IMG/VR virus record: IMGVR_UViG_3300029993_000023
Span: 1 to 29,085 of that record
Direction: 5' to 3' (one strand)
Origin: a virus
DNA: 29,085 bases
How positions within the stretch are numbered: position 1 is the stretch's first letter; each line of letters opens with the position of its first letter. Below are positions 1-7,326 of the stretch, one piece after another. The position numbers were made by a program, and so were the translations under genes. The notes beneath the pieces were generated by a model. It saw nothing but the letters and a program-made list of their open reading frames with translations. It made no database searches and had not been told where the DNA came from.

Positions 1-1325
1 TGGCGCAGTCCATTACACCGACCATCGTCACGATCAATACGACCGTGACGCGAGCGCCTGTGCCGTCTCAGCTTCAGCGGAGTGGCGCGGCCGTTTCTAC
101 GGGAGGCACTACCCTTGCAGCCGGTCACTGGCAGTACGTGGGTACGCCTTCCGATCTGACATCCATCCTGGTGGCGCCCTTGGCCTTGGCCTCTCTGGCA
201 TGGGCATCCGGCACCGTGACGGCAACCGCCGTGGCGGCGGTTGAGTTCACCACCGGTGAGACCTTTTCGACCACCATTGCCGGCGCCGTGCCTGCCGCAT
301 ACAACGGCACCTATCTGGCGACCGTCACCGGTGCCGACACGTTTACTTTCACACTGACCAGCAACCCCGGCTCGGAAACGTCTCCCGGTACCTATACCCC
401 GCCGAGCTCGGCCTTCCTGACCGATGTCGCGACCACGTTCGCTGCTCAAGGTCAGACGGTCGGCTTCTATGTTTTGGAACTGGGCCCGGTCCTGACCAAT
501 ACCGCCGCAGTTGCCGCGCTGCAGACGTGGCTGACGGCCAACAGTTCGCCGCAGCAGTTCTACAGCTATCTTGTGCCGAAGTCGTGGGATGCGGCGGACG
601 CTGCGGGTCTGAATACGCTGGCGGCTGAATACGCCAGTCCCTCAGGGCAGACGTACTTCTTCGTCACTACGACGGCGGCGAATCTTTCCGTCTATGGACC
701 GAACAAGTCCGTGTTCACTCTGGTGGATAGCCCGACGGCGGCCAGCACCGAAGTGCAAATGGCCTCGTTGTTCTACCAGTGGCTGGTTAACAACCCCAGT
801 GCGTCGAACCAGCTGGCGCCAATGCAGTACCGCTACGTCTTTGGCGTCACGCCATGGGCGCAGATGGGCAACCAGTCCACGATCAACGCCATTTTGTCCG
901 ATTACGGCAACCTGATCATCACCGGTGCCGAAGGCGGCATCTCGACGGCGTGCGTCTTCAAGGGCACCACGATGGACGGCCAGCAGTCGGCCGCATGGTA
1001 CGGGCTGGACTGGTTCCGCATCAACGCGCATCAGGATCTGGCCGCCGCGATCATCAACGGCTCCAATACCAATCCGCCGCTGCTCTACGACCAGGCCGGC
1101 ATCAACAACCTGCAGGCCGTTGCCCAGAACCGGGGCAATAGCGCGGTTGCCTTTGGCTGCGCCAATAGCGTGGTGGTCTCCGCCGTGTCGTTCGCCGACT
1201 ACACCGCCGCCAACCCGGACGACTACGCCGCGGGTATCTACAACGGCCTGTCGGCCACGCTGGTGACGCAGAACGGGTTCCTGACGATCACGTTCAACTT
1301 GAACGCCACCTTCTTTGCGCCTTGA
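1..1325 (+). CDS. Contractile tail sheath protein (DUF3383-like), start codon cut by window edge
   Basis: This should be the sheath that contracts around the tail tube during DNA injection. The reading frame is open from base 1. The window begins TGGCGCAG, so an A just outside would give ATG and a protein of 441 residues starting MAQSITPTIVTINT. Internal GTG at 45 is a less likely start. The family call rests on overall resemblance to DUF3383-type phage sheath proteins and on a tube-like gene 10 bases downstream. Residues about 70-133 form a Thr/Gly-rich inserted domain (contains GAVPAAYNGTY) that resembles an insert in the baseplate J protein of this window. The sheath identity is an inference from family and gene order; confidence is good. 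Confidence 0.85.
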   Translation, partial: AQSITPTIVTINTTVTRAPVPSQLQRSGAAVSTGGTTLAAGHWQYVGTPSDLTSILVAPLALASLAWASGTVTATAVAAVEFTTGETFSTTIAGAVPAAYNGTYLATVTGADTFTFTLTSNPGSETSPGTYTPPSSAFLTDVATTFAAQGQTVGFYVLELGPVLTNTAAVAALQTWLTANSSPQQFYSYLVPKSWDAADAAGLNTLAAEYASPSGQTYFFVTTTAANLSVYGPNKSVFTLVDSPTAASTEVQMASLFYQWLVNNPSASNQLAPMQYRYVFGVTPWAQMGNQSTINAILSDYGNLIITGAEGGISTACVFKGTTMDGQQSAAWYGLDWFRINAHQDLAAAIINGSNTNPPLLYDQAGINNLQAVAQNRGNSAVAFGCANSVVVSAVSFADYTAANPDDYAAGIYNGLSATLVTQNGFLTITFNLNATFFAP

Positions 1326-1335
1326 GGACTGACAA

Positions 1336-1776
1336 ATGACCACCTTTGTACCGCAGGGCACACTGAATCGGCTTCGCTGCTCGATCGTCGTTCCCCAAAC
1401 GCCTTACCTCAGTATTACGGCGCCCTACATGGGCAAGAGTTTCGCCAAGATCGCCTTTGGTGGTCCGTTCGGCGAGCTGATTCCAACAGCCACCGGTGGC
1501 GTTACCTCACCGGAACCGTACGTCATGTCGACTATTTCGGTTGGCCTGCTTCGGACGCAGGCGTTGTCGGCCGCATGGCTTTCCCAAGCGCAGCTGCTCT
1601 GCGATATCGGATCGATCGTGGTGTATCCGGACTCGGCCAATTTTCCGGCCATGACCTTCCAGAACGCGATCATCAACGACATCGATCCAGGCGCCTACGA
1701 CGGCACCGACCCGGTGTTCAAGCTGACGATCAAGGGCATTTTCATCGCCAACAGCGAACTCTGGGCCGCCAGCTAA
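1336..1776 (+). CDS. Tail tube protein (DUF3277-like)
   Basis: A 146-residue protein immediately after the sheath gene. Size, position and sequence character (MTTFVPQGTLNRL at the start, ITIKGIF-like beta strand near the end) fit the small tube protein that polymerises inside the sheath in DUF3383/DUF3277 phages. The start ATG at 1336 follows GAGGACTGACAA, with a GAGG ribosome site about 9 bases upstream. The next gene is separated by about 96 bases holding a hairpin, so expression of tube and chaperone may be uncoupled. No signal peptide or membrane segment is seen. Confidence 0.8.
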   Translation: MTTFVPQGTLNRLRCSIVVPQTPYLSITAPYMGKSFAKIAFGGPFGELIPTATGGVTSPEPYVMSTISVGLLRTQALSAAWLSQAQLLCDIGSIVVYPDSANFPAMTFQNAIINDIDPGAYDGTDPVFKLTIKGIFIANSELWAAS

Positions 1777-1782
1777 GTTGAA

Positions 1783-1840
1783 GCTACGGCTAGGTGAGAA
1801 CCGAAAGGCAGTTCCCTTGCTGCTTGCCGTAGCGTCTTTT
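1783..1840 (+). terminator. Inverted repeat between tube and chaperone genes (terminator or attenuator)
   Basis: GCTACGGC at 1783-1790 pairs perfectly with GCCGTAGC at 1826-1833, followed by GTCTTTT. The 35-base loop holds a smaller GCAG/CTGC pair. The long loop and short T run suggest a partial terminator or RNA structure that lowers readthrough from the abundant tube gene into the chaperone gene. Confidence 0.5.
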
Positions 1841-1872
1841 CAAGGGATTCATTTTGCTTAAGGGAGCAAACC

Positions 1873-2466
1873 GTGCAAATCAATGAAAAGCTGAATCTCG
1901 TCTTTCCCATCAGTGAGAACGGGCCGACGTGCTACCACGTCCCGATTTCGCGCGAAGTGTTTGAGGCGAACTACCGAACCATTGCCGCCGCCAAGTCCTC
2001 CATGATGAGCAAGGGCGCGCTGTTCATGGTGTCCTCGGGTCCGCGCATCGCCGTGCTCACGCTGATGGATGAGGGGCGCAAAGAATCGGCGGAGCGAGGC
2101 GAGTTCGACGGGGAGAACAACCCGCTGGATGGCGGAGTTCTGGCCTTGTTGGCAGAGATTCGCCGGTTGACCACGATCCTCTGTCCCAGCGGCGCCGGTT
2201 GGAACATGCTGCCGGTGGACACCGCTATTGCCAACGGCGCGATTGACGAAGACGACTGGCGCGAGACGGAGAGCGCCATCGTTTTTTTTACATGCAACTG
2301 TGCGCTGGCGAGAAAGGCGGAACGGAAGTCCGTCATGCAAGGCACAGCATCGGTCTTGAAGGGTTCGATCACCTCCTTGGCGCCTATGGAGTTCATCAAT
2401 TCCTTGCCGACATTGACGAAAACCGATGCTTCCGCAACGAGCCAGGCGTCATCGCTTCCCTCTTGA
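1873..2466 (+). CDS. Tail assembly chaperone, unshifted form (lambda gpG position)
   Basis: A 197-residue product starting at GTG 1873, with an AAGGGAGC ribosome site upstream. It sits between tube and tape measure genes, the standard place for the tail assembly chaperone that coats the tape measure during tail growth. At 2283-2289 the frame contains T TTT TTT (codons GTT TTT TTT), and the sequence after it in this frame (TCNCALARKAERKS onward) looks poorly protein-like, while the -1 frame looks like a real protein. No Pfam family recognised. The function is inferred from position and the frameshift signal. Confidence 0.75.
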   Translation: MQINEKLNLVFPISENGPTCYHVPISREVFEANYRTIAAAKSSMMSKGALFMVSSGPRIAVLTLMDEGRKESAERGEFDGENNPLDGGVLALLAEIRRLTTILCPSGAGWNMLPVDTAIANGAIDEDDWRETESAIVFFTCNCALARKAERKSVMQGTASVLKGSITSLAPMEFINSLPTLTKTDASATSQASSLPS

Positions 2467-2588
2467 ACGAACTGGCGACGACGCGATTCAACGAATCCCT
2501 GTCGCGTTTTGACTTTCCCCATCCGTCAGCCCGCGCGTATCGCGAGCGGTATCTGCACGAGCTTCTGAAGGGTCTGCGTGGTCACTAA
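1873..2588 (+). CDS. Tail assembly chaperone, -1 frameshift fusion (gpGT-like)
   Basis: Reading 1873-2289, slipping back one base, then continuing from 2289 to the TAA at 2586-2588 gives about 238 residues. The continuation reads FFYMQLCAGEKGG, then GVHQFLADIDENRCF and SRFDFPHPSARAYRERY, which is clearly protein-like. It closes with the tape measure GTG (2578) overlapping its end. Programmed -1 slippage at this point is known for the G/GT genes of lambda and many long-tailed phages. A real or assembly indel in the run of eight T is the alternative explanation. Confidence 0.7.
2283..2289 (+). promoter_or_regulatory. Slippery heptamer T TTT TTT for -1 frameshifting
   Basis: Eight consecutive T (2282-2289) place a perfect X XXY YYZ heptamer in the zero frame. 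The upstream and downstream frames are both open around it and differ by -1. Confidence 0.7.
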
Positions 2589-4368
2589 ATCCGTCATTGA
2601 AATCGAAGTCTCGGACGCGCAGTTCAAGGACTTCTTTCAGCTTTTCGAGCAGTACAAGGAAAAGCTGGAGGCGATGCCGGACGACTGGAAAGCCGTCAAT
2701 GCGGCGAGTACGGAATCGTCAGAAGCACTGGAAGTCACCGCCGCTGCGATCCTGGGATCGATGACGGAGTCGGCGGGCCACGCTTCGGCACTGACAAAGA
2801 ACCTGCGGGAAGCCGCCGCGGCACAGCGCGAGTTCGGCTCTGCCTCGAATGTCGGATCGAACAATCTAAAGGCGATGGCGAAAGATGCCAAGGCGCTGGG
2901 TGAATCGGTTTTCGGCATCGGCAAGTTCCTGTTCAAGCTTGGCGCGATCGGTATTGGATCGGCAGCAGCTGGCCTTTTCGGGATCGATGCGCTGGCGAAC
3001 AGTGCGGTGGCTAATCAGCGCAGCGGGCGATCCCTGGGCCTGACCACCGGACAGAACCGAGCGTTTGACAACGATCTTTCGCGCAACATTGACCGCAGCA
3101 CGTTGACCAGCGTCGCTGACGCCCAAAACAGCTATGTCGGCCGCGTCTGGCTGGCCCGTGCAACGGGGATGAGCCAGACCGATGTGCAGCGTACAGATGC
3201 CGGATCGTTGTCCGCTCAGCTCGCCCTTAAGGCGCATGACTGGTGGGCCTCCACGCCGGAATCGCAGCATACCGATGCCAACCTCATGGCCACGGGATTT
3301 ACTCAGTCCGGCATGTCACTGGCTGATGTTCGACGGCAGGGAAACACACCGCGCTCCGAGCTTGAGAAAGCCTATGCAACGTACAAGGCCGATGCGCCCG
3401 GACTCAGCCAGAGCAACAGCTCAATCAACGCGCTCTATGACTTCAGTCGCAGTCTGAAGAACGCAGGCGACCACCTAGAGATCGACTTCGCCAACAAGCT
3501 TTCCGATCTCAACAAAAATGGTGCGCTATCCAGCTTCATCACGAACCTGGAAAAGGATGCGGAAATCCTGATCAATGGCGTGTTTACCGACGCCAACATG
3601 AAGTCGATGCAGGATGGCCTGACCACATTTGCGACGTACTTGGGTTCTCAGGATTTCAAGGATGACGTGAGAGGATTTGTCGATAACCTGAAGAGCCTAG
3701 CTAAGGCGATGGGATGGATAGTCGACCGAGCAAATAGCGTCCTTCACCCCCAAGATGCTTCCACGACTGACAAAGTAGAGCGGGTTGCGGATGACGTCTG
3801 GGAAAATATGGTGGGAGTGGGGAAAGCTATTTGGAACCCATCCAGAACCATAAAATCGGCGATTGCGGGTAACGTACTCACTGACCCGAATAATCAGGCC
3901 TACCTTTCAAATTTGGAAAAGAATCAGGCATTGCAACCGGGCCTGCTTGGAGCTACAGCGCAGGTCGAATCGTCAGGCCGACTGGACCCAGGAACATCAG
4001 CTGCAGGCGCACAGGGACTTTTCCAGTTCATGCCAGAAACGGCCGCTGCATTGGGCGTCAACAACGTCTACGACTTCAAGCAGAGTTCCACGGGGGCAGC
4101 GAAGCTTTATGCCCAGTTGAGCAAGCGCTACGGAGGAGACGTTCGAAAAGAGATTGCCGCCTACAACTGGAAGCCCGCCGCACTGGATTCGGATATAAAA
4201 AAGCACGGTGCGGACTGGGAGCGCTTTGCGCCGACGGAAACGCAGAACCAGATCCAGAAGGTTTTGTCGCTGATGGCATCGAACAAATCCAAGACAACGG
4301 TCAATCTCGTCGTGACCAATAAGTCCGGCACCAACGTGGCCGTATCAGCCAACGCGGCGGCGATATGA
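2578..4368 (+). CDS. Tape measure protein with C-terminal lytic transglycosylase domain
   Basis: A 596-residue tape measure protein, which would set tail length and be ejected into the host envelope. The N-terminal part is charged and helical (residues 1-60), followed by an Ala-rich segment and a hydrophobic stretch around residues 117-142. Residues about 445-560 match a soluble lytic transglycosylase (SLT) fold: AQVESSGRLDP with the likely catalytic Glu464, GAQGLFQFMPETA, then AAYNWKP. This would cut peptidoglycan during DNA entry. The gene starts at GTG 2578 inside the end of the chaperone frame, with AAGGG upstream. It is short for a tape measure, implying a short tail. The 3660-4150 part is richer in A/T than its flanks. 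Confidence 0.85.
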   Translation: MVTKSVIEIEVSDAQFKDFFQLFEQYKEKLEAMPDDWKAVNAASTESSEALEVTAAAILGSMTESAGHASALTKNLREAAAAQREFGSASNVGSNNLKAMAKDAKALGESVFGIGKFLFKLGAIGIGSAAAGLFGIDALANSAVANQRSGRSLGLTTGQNRAFDNDLSRNIDRSTLTSVADAQNSYVGRVWLARATGMSQTDVQRTDAGSLSAQLALKAHDWWASTPESQHTDANLMATGFTQSGMSLADVRRQGNTPRSELEKAYATYKADAPGLSQSNSSINALYDFSRSLKNAGDHLEIDFANKLSDLNKNGALSSFITNLEKDAEILINGVFTDANMKSMQDGLTTFATYLGSQDFKDDVRGFVDNLKSLAKAMGWIVDRANSVLHPQDASTTDKVERVADDVWENMVGVGKAIWNPSRTIKSAIAGNVLTDPNNQAYLSNLEKNQALQPGLLGATAQVESSGRLDPGTSAAGAQGLFQFMPETAAALGVNNVYDFKQSSTGAAKLYAQLSKRYGGDVRKEIAAYNWKPAALDSDIKKHGADWERFAPTETQNQIQKVLSLMASNKSKTTVNLVVTNKSGTNVAVSANAAAI

Positions 4369-5108
4369 GCGCCATTCCATCCATTGTGTCGGAAGCCCTT
4401 TCATCGGGACTGATTCCCTCTGGCGTGTCGGATTACGACATGTCCTACCAGATATCGCCGATCATTCTGGTGGGCGGGATTGCGGCAAATGCGGCCGGCG
4501 GCCAGATGCCGATCATCTCTCTGTTCGGCCAATCCACGGCGATCAATGGCACGGCGTCGCTTCTCGGCGGCCTGGACAATTACCTGGCGCGTTACATCGT
4601 CATCCCGGGCGGGACGCTGATATCCAATGCGATCGGGACGTACCCCTTCGCTAATCAACAGGTCGCCGCGAATGCGCTGATTCAGAACCCGCTGAATGTG
4701 TCGGTGATGATGATCGCTCCGGTCAGGGATGCGGGCGGCTACAACAGCAAGCTGGCGAACTTCACCTCACTGCAGAACGCGCTTCAGGCCCATAACAACG
4801 CGGGTGGAACCTACAACGTCGCCACGCCCGCCTTTATCTATACGAATTGCCTGCTGACGGCGATGCAGGACATCACGTCGGGCGAGACGAAGCAGAAGCA
4901 GGTGATATTCCAGTGGGATTTCATACAACCTTTGCTGACGCAGCAAGCAGCCACATCCGCCTATAACGCGCTGTACGCCAAAGTGTCATCGGGACAGCAG
5001 ATCGGCCCGAATCAACTACCCGGCGTGGGCCCAGCCGGTGGCGTGGCGCAGGGTGCCTCACCGACCAATAGCGTTGGCTCGACCATCACGTACCCGATCA
5101 GCCCATGA
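4365..5108 (+). CDS. Baseplate-region structural protein, function unknown
   Basis: A 247-residue protein whose ATG overlaps the tape measure stop as ATGA. I do not recognise the family. It begins MSAIPSIVSEALSSG, is rich in Ala/Gly/Ser and Asn, has no membrane segment or Cys cluster, and ends in a flexible Gly/Pro-rich tail (about residues 210-247). Between tape measure and baseplate plug, contractile-tail phages usually encode the protein that joins the tube end to the hub (LysM or gp53-like position). That role is an inference from order only. Confidence 0.6.
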   Translation: MSAIPSIVSEALSSGLIPSGVSDYDMSYQISPIILVGGIAANAAGGQMPIISLFGQSTAINGTASLLGGLDNYLARYIVIPGGTLISNAIGTYPFANQQVAANALIQNPLNVSVMMIAPVRDAGGYNSKLANFTSLQNALQAHNNAGGTYNVATPAFIYTNCLLTAMQDITSGETKQKQVIFQWDFIQPLLTQQAATSAYNALYAKVSSGQQIGPNQLPGVGPAGGVAQGASPTNSVGSTITYPISP

Positions 5109-5377
5109 TCATTCCTCTGCAGATCAACACGAACAGCAATCCGCCGTTCTCGGCGCAGATGACGCTGGATGGCGTGAGTTACACCGGCGCAGTGACGTGG
5201 AACATCGCGGGGCAGCGCTGGTATCTGACGCTGACTGATCAGAGCGGGTCGGTTCTTTGGTCGGGCGGCCTGATCGGTTCGCCGCTGGATAGTGATACCC
5301 CGATGGCGCCGGGCATCTTCAGCACGTCAAAACTGGTTTTTCGCGAAGACACGGGTAATTTTGAGGTCACTCCGTAA
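5105..5377 (+). CDS. Baseplate plug protein (Pam3 gp18-like)
   Basis: A 90-residue all-beta-looking protein (MIIPLQINTNSNPPFSAQMTL at the start; W-Y-L-T-L-T-D and W-S-G-G-L in the middle). Its size, position before the hub gene and pattern fit the small baseplate plug described for cyanophage Pam3 and related contractile-tail phages. It would sit at the lower end of the tube. The start overlaps the previous stop (ATGA at 5105), and its own stop overlaps the next start as TAATG. Family assigned by eye. Confidence 0.65.
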   Translation: MIIPLQINTNSNPPFSAQMTLDGVSYTGAVTWNIAGQRWYLTLTDQSGSVLWSGGLIGSPLDSDTPMAPGIFSTSKLVFREDTGNFEVTP

Positions 5378-6333
5378 TGGGGCGTTACTACGATATTGCG
5401 ATTACGCCAGCTGCAGGTGGTGCGGCTTTCAGGACGTACAGCTCCTATCCCAATGGGCAATACGATCCCGGCGCGCTCAATATCGAGTTCGACATGCCGG
5501 TGCTACCGAATGGCACGCCATCGGGCGGTCAAACGCTGACGATCGAAGGTATCTCGCTGCAGGACTTGAACCAGGCGCAGCAGTTCGCCGGCATGAACCT
5601 GGTGATGAAGGGCGGCATGATGCCGGGCTTTCCGCTGGTCAATCCCGCGCAGGCCGGCATCCTCGTCAGTGGGCAGATATTCCAGTCGTTTGGCAACTGG
5701 ATCGGTACCGAGATGACGCTGGACTTTGTCCTGCTGCCGTCGACCTTCACAAACGACAACCCGGGCAACTTTGTTCTGGACTGGAAGCAAGGGACAAGCC
5801 TCGCCGATGCGTTGAAGCAAACGCTGTCGGTGGCCTATCCGAACATGCCGGTGACGGTGAATATCAGTCCCAACATCAACGCATCTTCGGACCAGACGCA
5901 TTTTTGCGGGACTCTGGACGAGATGGCGCAGTTCATCGGTGACTTCACTGAGGACACGTTCAAGAATCGAATCGAAATAGCAATTCAGGCAGGTAAGGTT
6001 ACCGCTTTCGATAAGACCTACCAGCCAGCGCCGATCCAGCTTAATTTTTTGGATTTCATCGGCCAGCCAACATGGATCGATAGCAACATCATCCAGATCA
6101 AGACGGTAATGAGGGCGGATCTTCAGCTCGGGTCAATTGTAACGATGCCGCAAGGCCTGCAGAACGCACCAGGAATCATCACGACCACGGGCGCCTCGCT
6201 GCCATCTAGCAACAAGTACAAAAGCACTTTCACGGGTAGCTTCACCGTGACCGAGCTCAGGCACATCGGGAATTTCCGATCATCTGATGCTGGAAGCTGG
6301 GCGACCGTATTCAACATGGTGACGAATGGCTGA
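5377..6333 (+). CDS. Baseplate hub protein (gpD/gp27 role)
   Basis: A 318-residue protein between plug and spike, the usual place of the hub that forms the ring under the tube and carries the spike. The N-terminal third is beta-rich (YYDIAITPAAGG; LNIEFDMPVLPNGTPSGG), followed by a mixed domain and a C-terminal GSFTVTELRHIG strand typical of hub proteins where the tube-like domains close. The start is TAATG-coupled to the plug gene. From about 5960 the gene becomes more A/T-rich and stays so through the spike gene, suggesting exchange with another phage. Confidence 0.7.
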   Translation: MGRYYDIAITPAAGGAAFRTYSSYPNGQYDPGALNIEFDMPVLPNGTPSGGQTLTIEGISLQDLNQAQQFAGMNLVMKGGMMPGFPLVNPAQAGILVSGQIFQSFGNWIGTEMTLDFVLLPSTFTNDNPGNFVLDWKQGTSLADALKQTLSVAYPNMPVTVNISPNINASSDQTHFCGTLDEMAQFIGDFTEDTFKNRIEIAIQAGKVTAFDKTYQPAPIQLNFLDFIGQPTWIDSNIIQIKTVMRADLQLGSIVTMPQGLQNAPGIITTTGASLPSSNKYKSTFTGSFTVTELRHIGNFRSSDAGSWATVFNMVTNG

Positions 6334-6925
6334 CAACTACGCCAAGCTCTGGCTGCAGAAAAATACCAACCAGCAGGCCATTACGCGAGCTCAGCAGGTG
6401 ATAAAGAAAACGGGAAGGGCTCTTCCGTGCTCTGTCGTTTCGGTCAATGGATCAATTGTCACGGTAAAGTTTGAAGTTGACGCGGGAAAATTCACGCTTC
6501 CACAAATCAAGATACCGATTGCGCAGAGCAAATGGATGCGCATGCCTATTCAGCCCGGCGACAAGGGCATGACGGTTCCGGCTGATGCATCTATCGCTGG
6601 CATATCAGGGTTGGGAACAGGCGTTGCTACGCTTACATCGCAAGGGAATCTTTCATCCCTTCAGTTCATTCCATGCGGTAGCTCCGACTATCCATCGGTA
6701 AACCAGAACGCGGCCTATATTTCCGGTCCTGAAGGCGCGGTTATCGAGACAGAGGATGGCACGTCAAAAATCGAAGTGAGTACATCAGGCATCACCCTGA
6801 CTTTCGGCGGAAAAGTCGTCACCCTGAACTCGACCGGTTTCATGATCGACGGCATTCTGTTCGAGACGCATATGCATAGCTTGGTGCAAACCGGATCGTC
6901 GGACTCCGGCCCTCCTGTTCCGTAA
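6326..6925 (+). CDS. Baseplate spike protein with HxH metal-binding tip (gpV/gp138-like)
   Basis: A 199-residue puncturing spike. An N-terminal OB-fold-like domain (about 30-110, with PCSVVSVNGSIVTVKFEV and QPGDKGMTVP) is followed by a beta-helical stem and a C-terminal THMH motif at residues 181-184, then GSSDSGPP. In P2 gpV-type spikes the paired His residues bind an iron ion at the apex, so the tip motif supports this call well. The start lies 8 bases inside the hub gene. The gene is followed directly by a strong terminator, so it ends a transcription unit or marks a control point inside the tail operon. Confidence 0.8.
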   Translation: MADNYAKLWLQKNTNQQAITRAQQVIKKTGRALPCSVVSVNGSIVTVKFEVDAGKFTLPQIKIPIAQSKWMRMPIQPGDKGMTVPADASIAGISGLGTGVATLTSQGNLSSLQFIPCGSSDYPSVNQNAAYISGPEGAVIETEDGTSKIEVSTSGITLTFGGKVVTLNSTGFMIDGILFETHMHSLVQTGSSDSGPPVP

Positions 6926-6942
6926 ACATTCGCCATTCACGA

Positions 6943-6962
6943 CCCCGCCTAGCGGGGTTTTT
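6943..6962 (+). terminator. Rho-independent terminator
   Basis: CCCCGC (6943-6948), loop CTA, GCGGGG (6952-6957), then TTTTT. It lies 18 bases after the spike stop and directly before the wedge gene, in the middle of the late operon. Confidence 0.85.
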
Positions 6963-6978
6963 CTTTGGGAGACGTGTC

Positions 6979-7326
6979 ATTCGCACCTATGGAAGAGTGA
7001 CCAACCCCGATGGCAGCAAGACGTGGGTCGTCATCCAGACCGACGCCAACGGCTACAACGAGAACGTCTATCTGACAACGTTGGCCCAGGTACTGAAATT
7101 GAACCTCGGCGAGAGCCCGTTCTATGCCTCGTATGGCATCCCGCAGTACCAGACGATACAGACGCAAGTCATGCCGGACTACTACGCCATGATGACGCAG
7201 ACCCAGTTTTCACCGTTCTTTGCTGGCCTGACGATCAGCCGCGTGCAGACCTCCGCGGCGCCGCTCTACAACGTCAACGCCGTGACCTTTAGCGGGTCCA
7301 TTCTCAACGAGACGATAGCCACATGA
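6979..7326 (+). CDS. Baseplate wedge protein, gp25-like, probably ATT start
   Basis: A gp25/gpW-like baseplate wedge component. Recognisable features are VYLTTLAQVLKLNLGESPFY and the following YGIP, seen in this family. The first ordinary start is GTG 6997 (109 residues), but it has GGAAGA only one base upstream. The frame is open further up and reads IRTYGR before that Val, which looks like conserved coding sequence. ATT at 6979 is 7 bases after GGGAG (6967-6971), so I prefer an ATT start giving 115 residues. No ATG, GTG or TTG lies in frame between the terminator and 6997. The stop overlaps baseplate J as ATGA. Confidence 0.75.
   Translation: MRTYGRVTNPDGSKTWVVIQTDANGYNENVYLTTLAQVLKLNLGESPFYASYGIPQYQTIQTQVMPDYYAMMTQTQFSPFFAGLTISRVQTSAAPLYNVNAVTFSGSILNETIAT

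Noticed and set aside
642-1361. 239-codon minus-strand ORF inside the sheath gene
   Set aside because: Antisense shadow in GC-rich coding DNA; Arg/Gly/Val-rich without motifs, while the + frame is a clear sheath.
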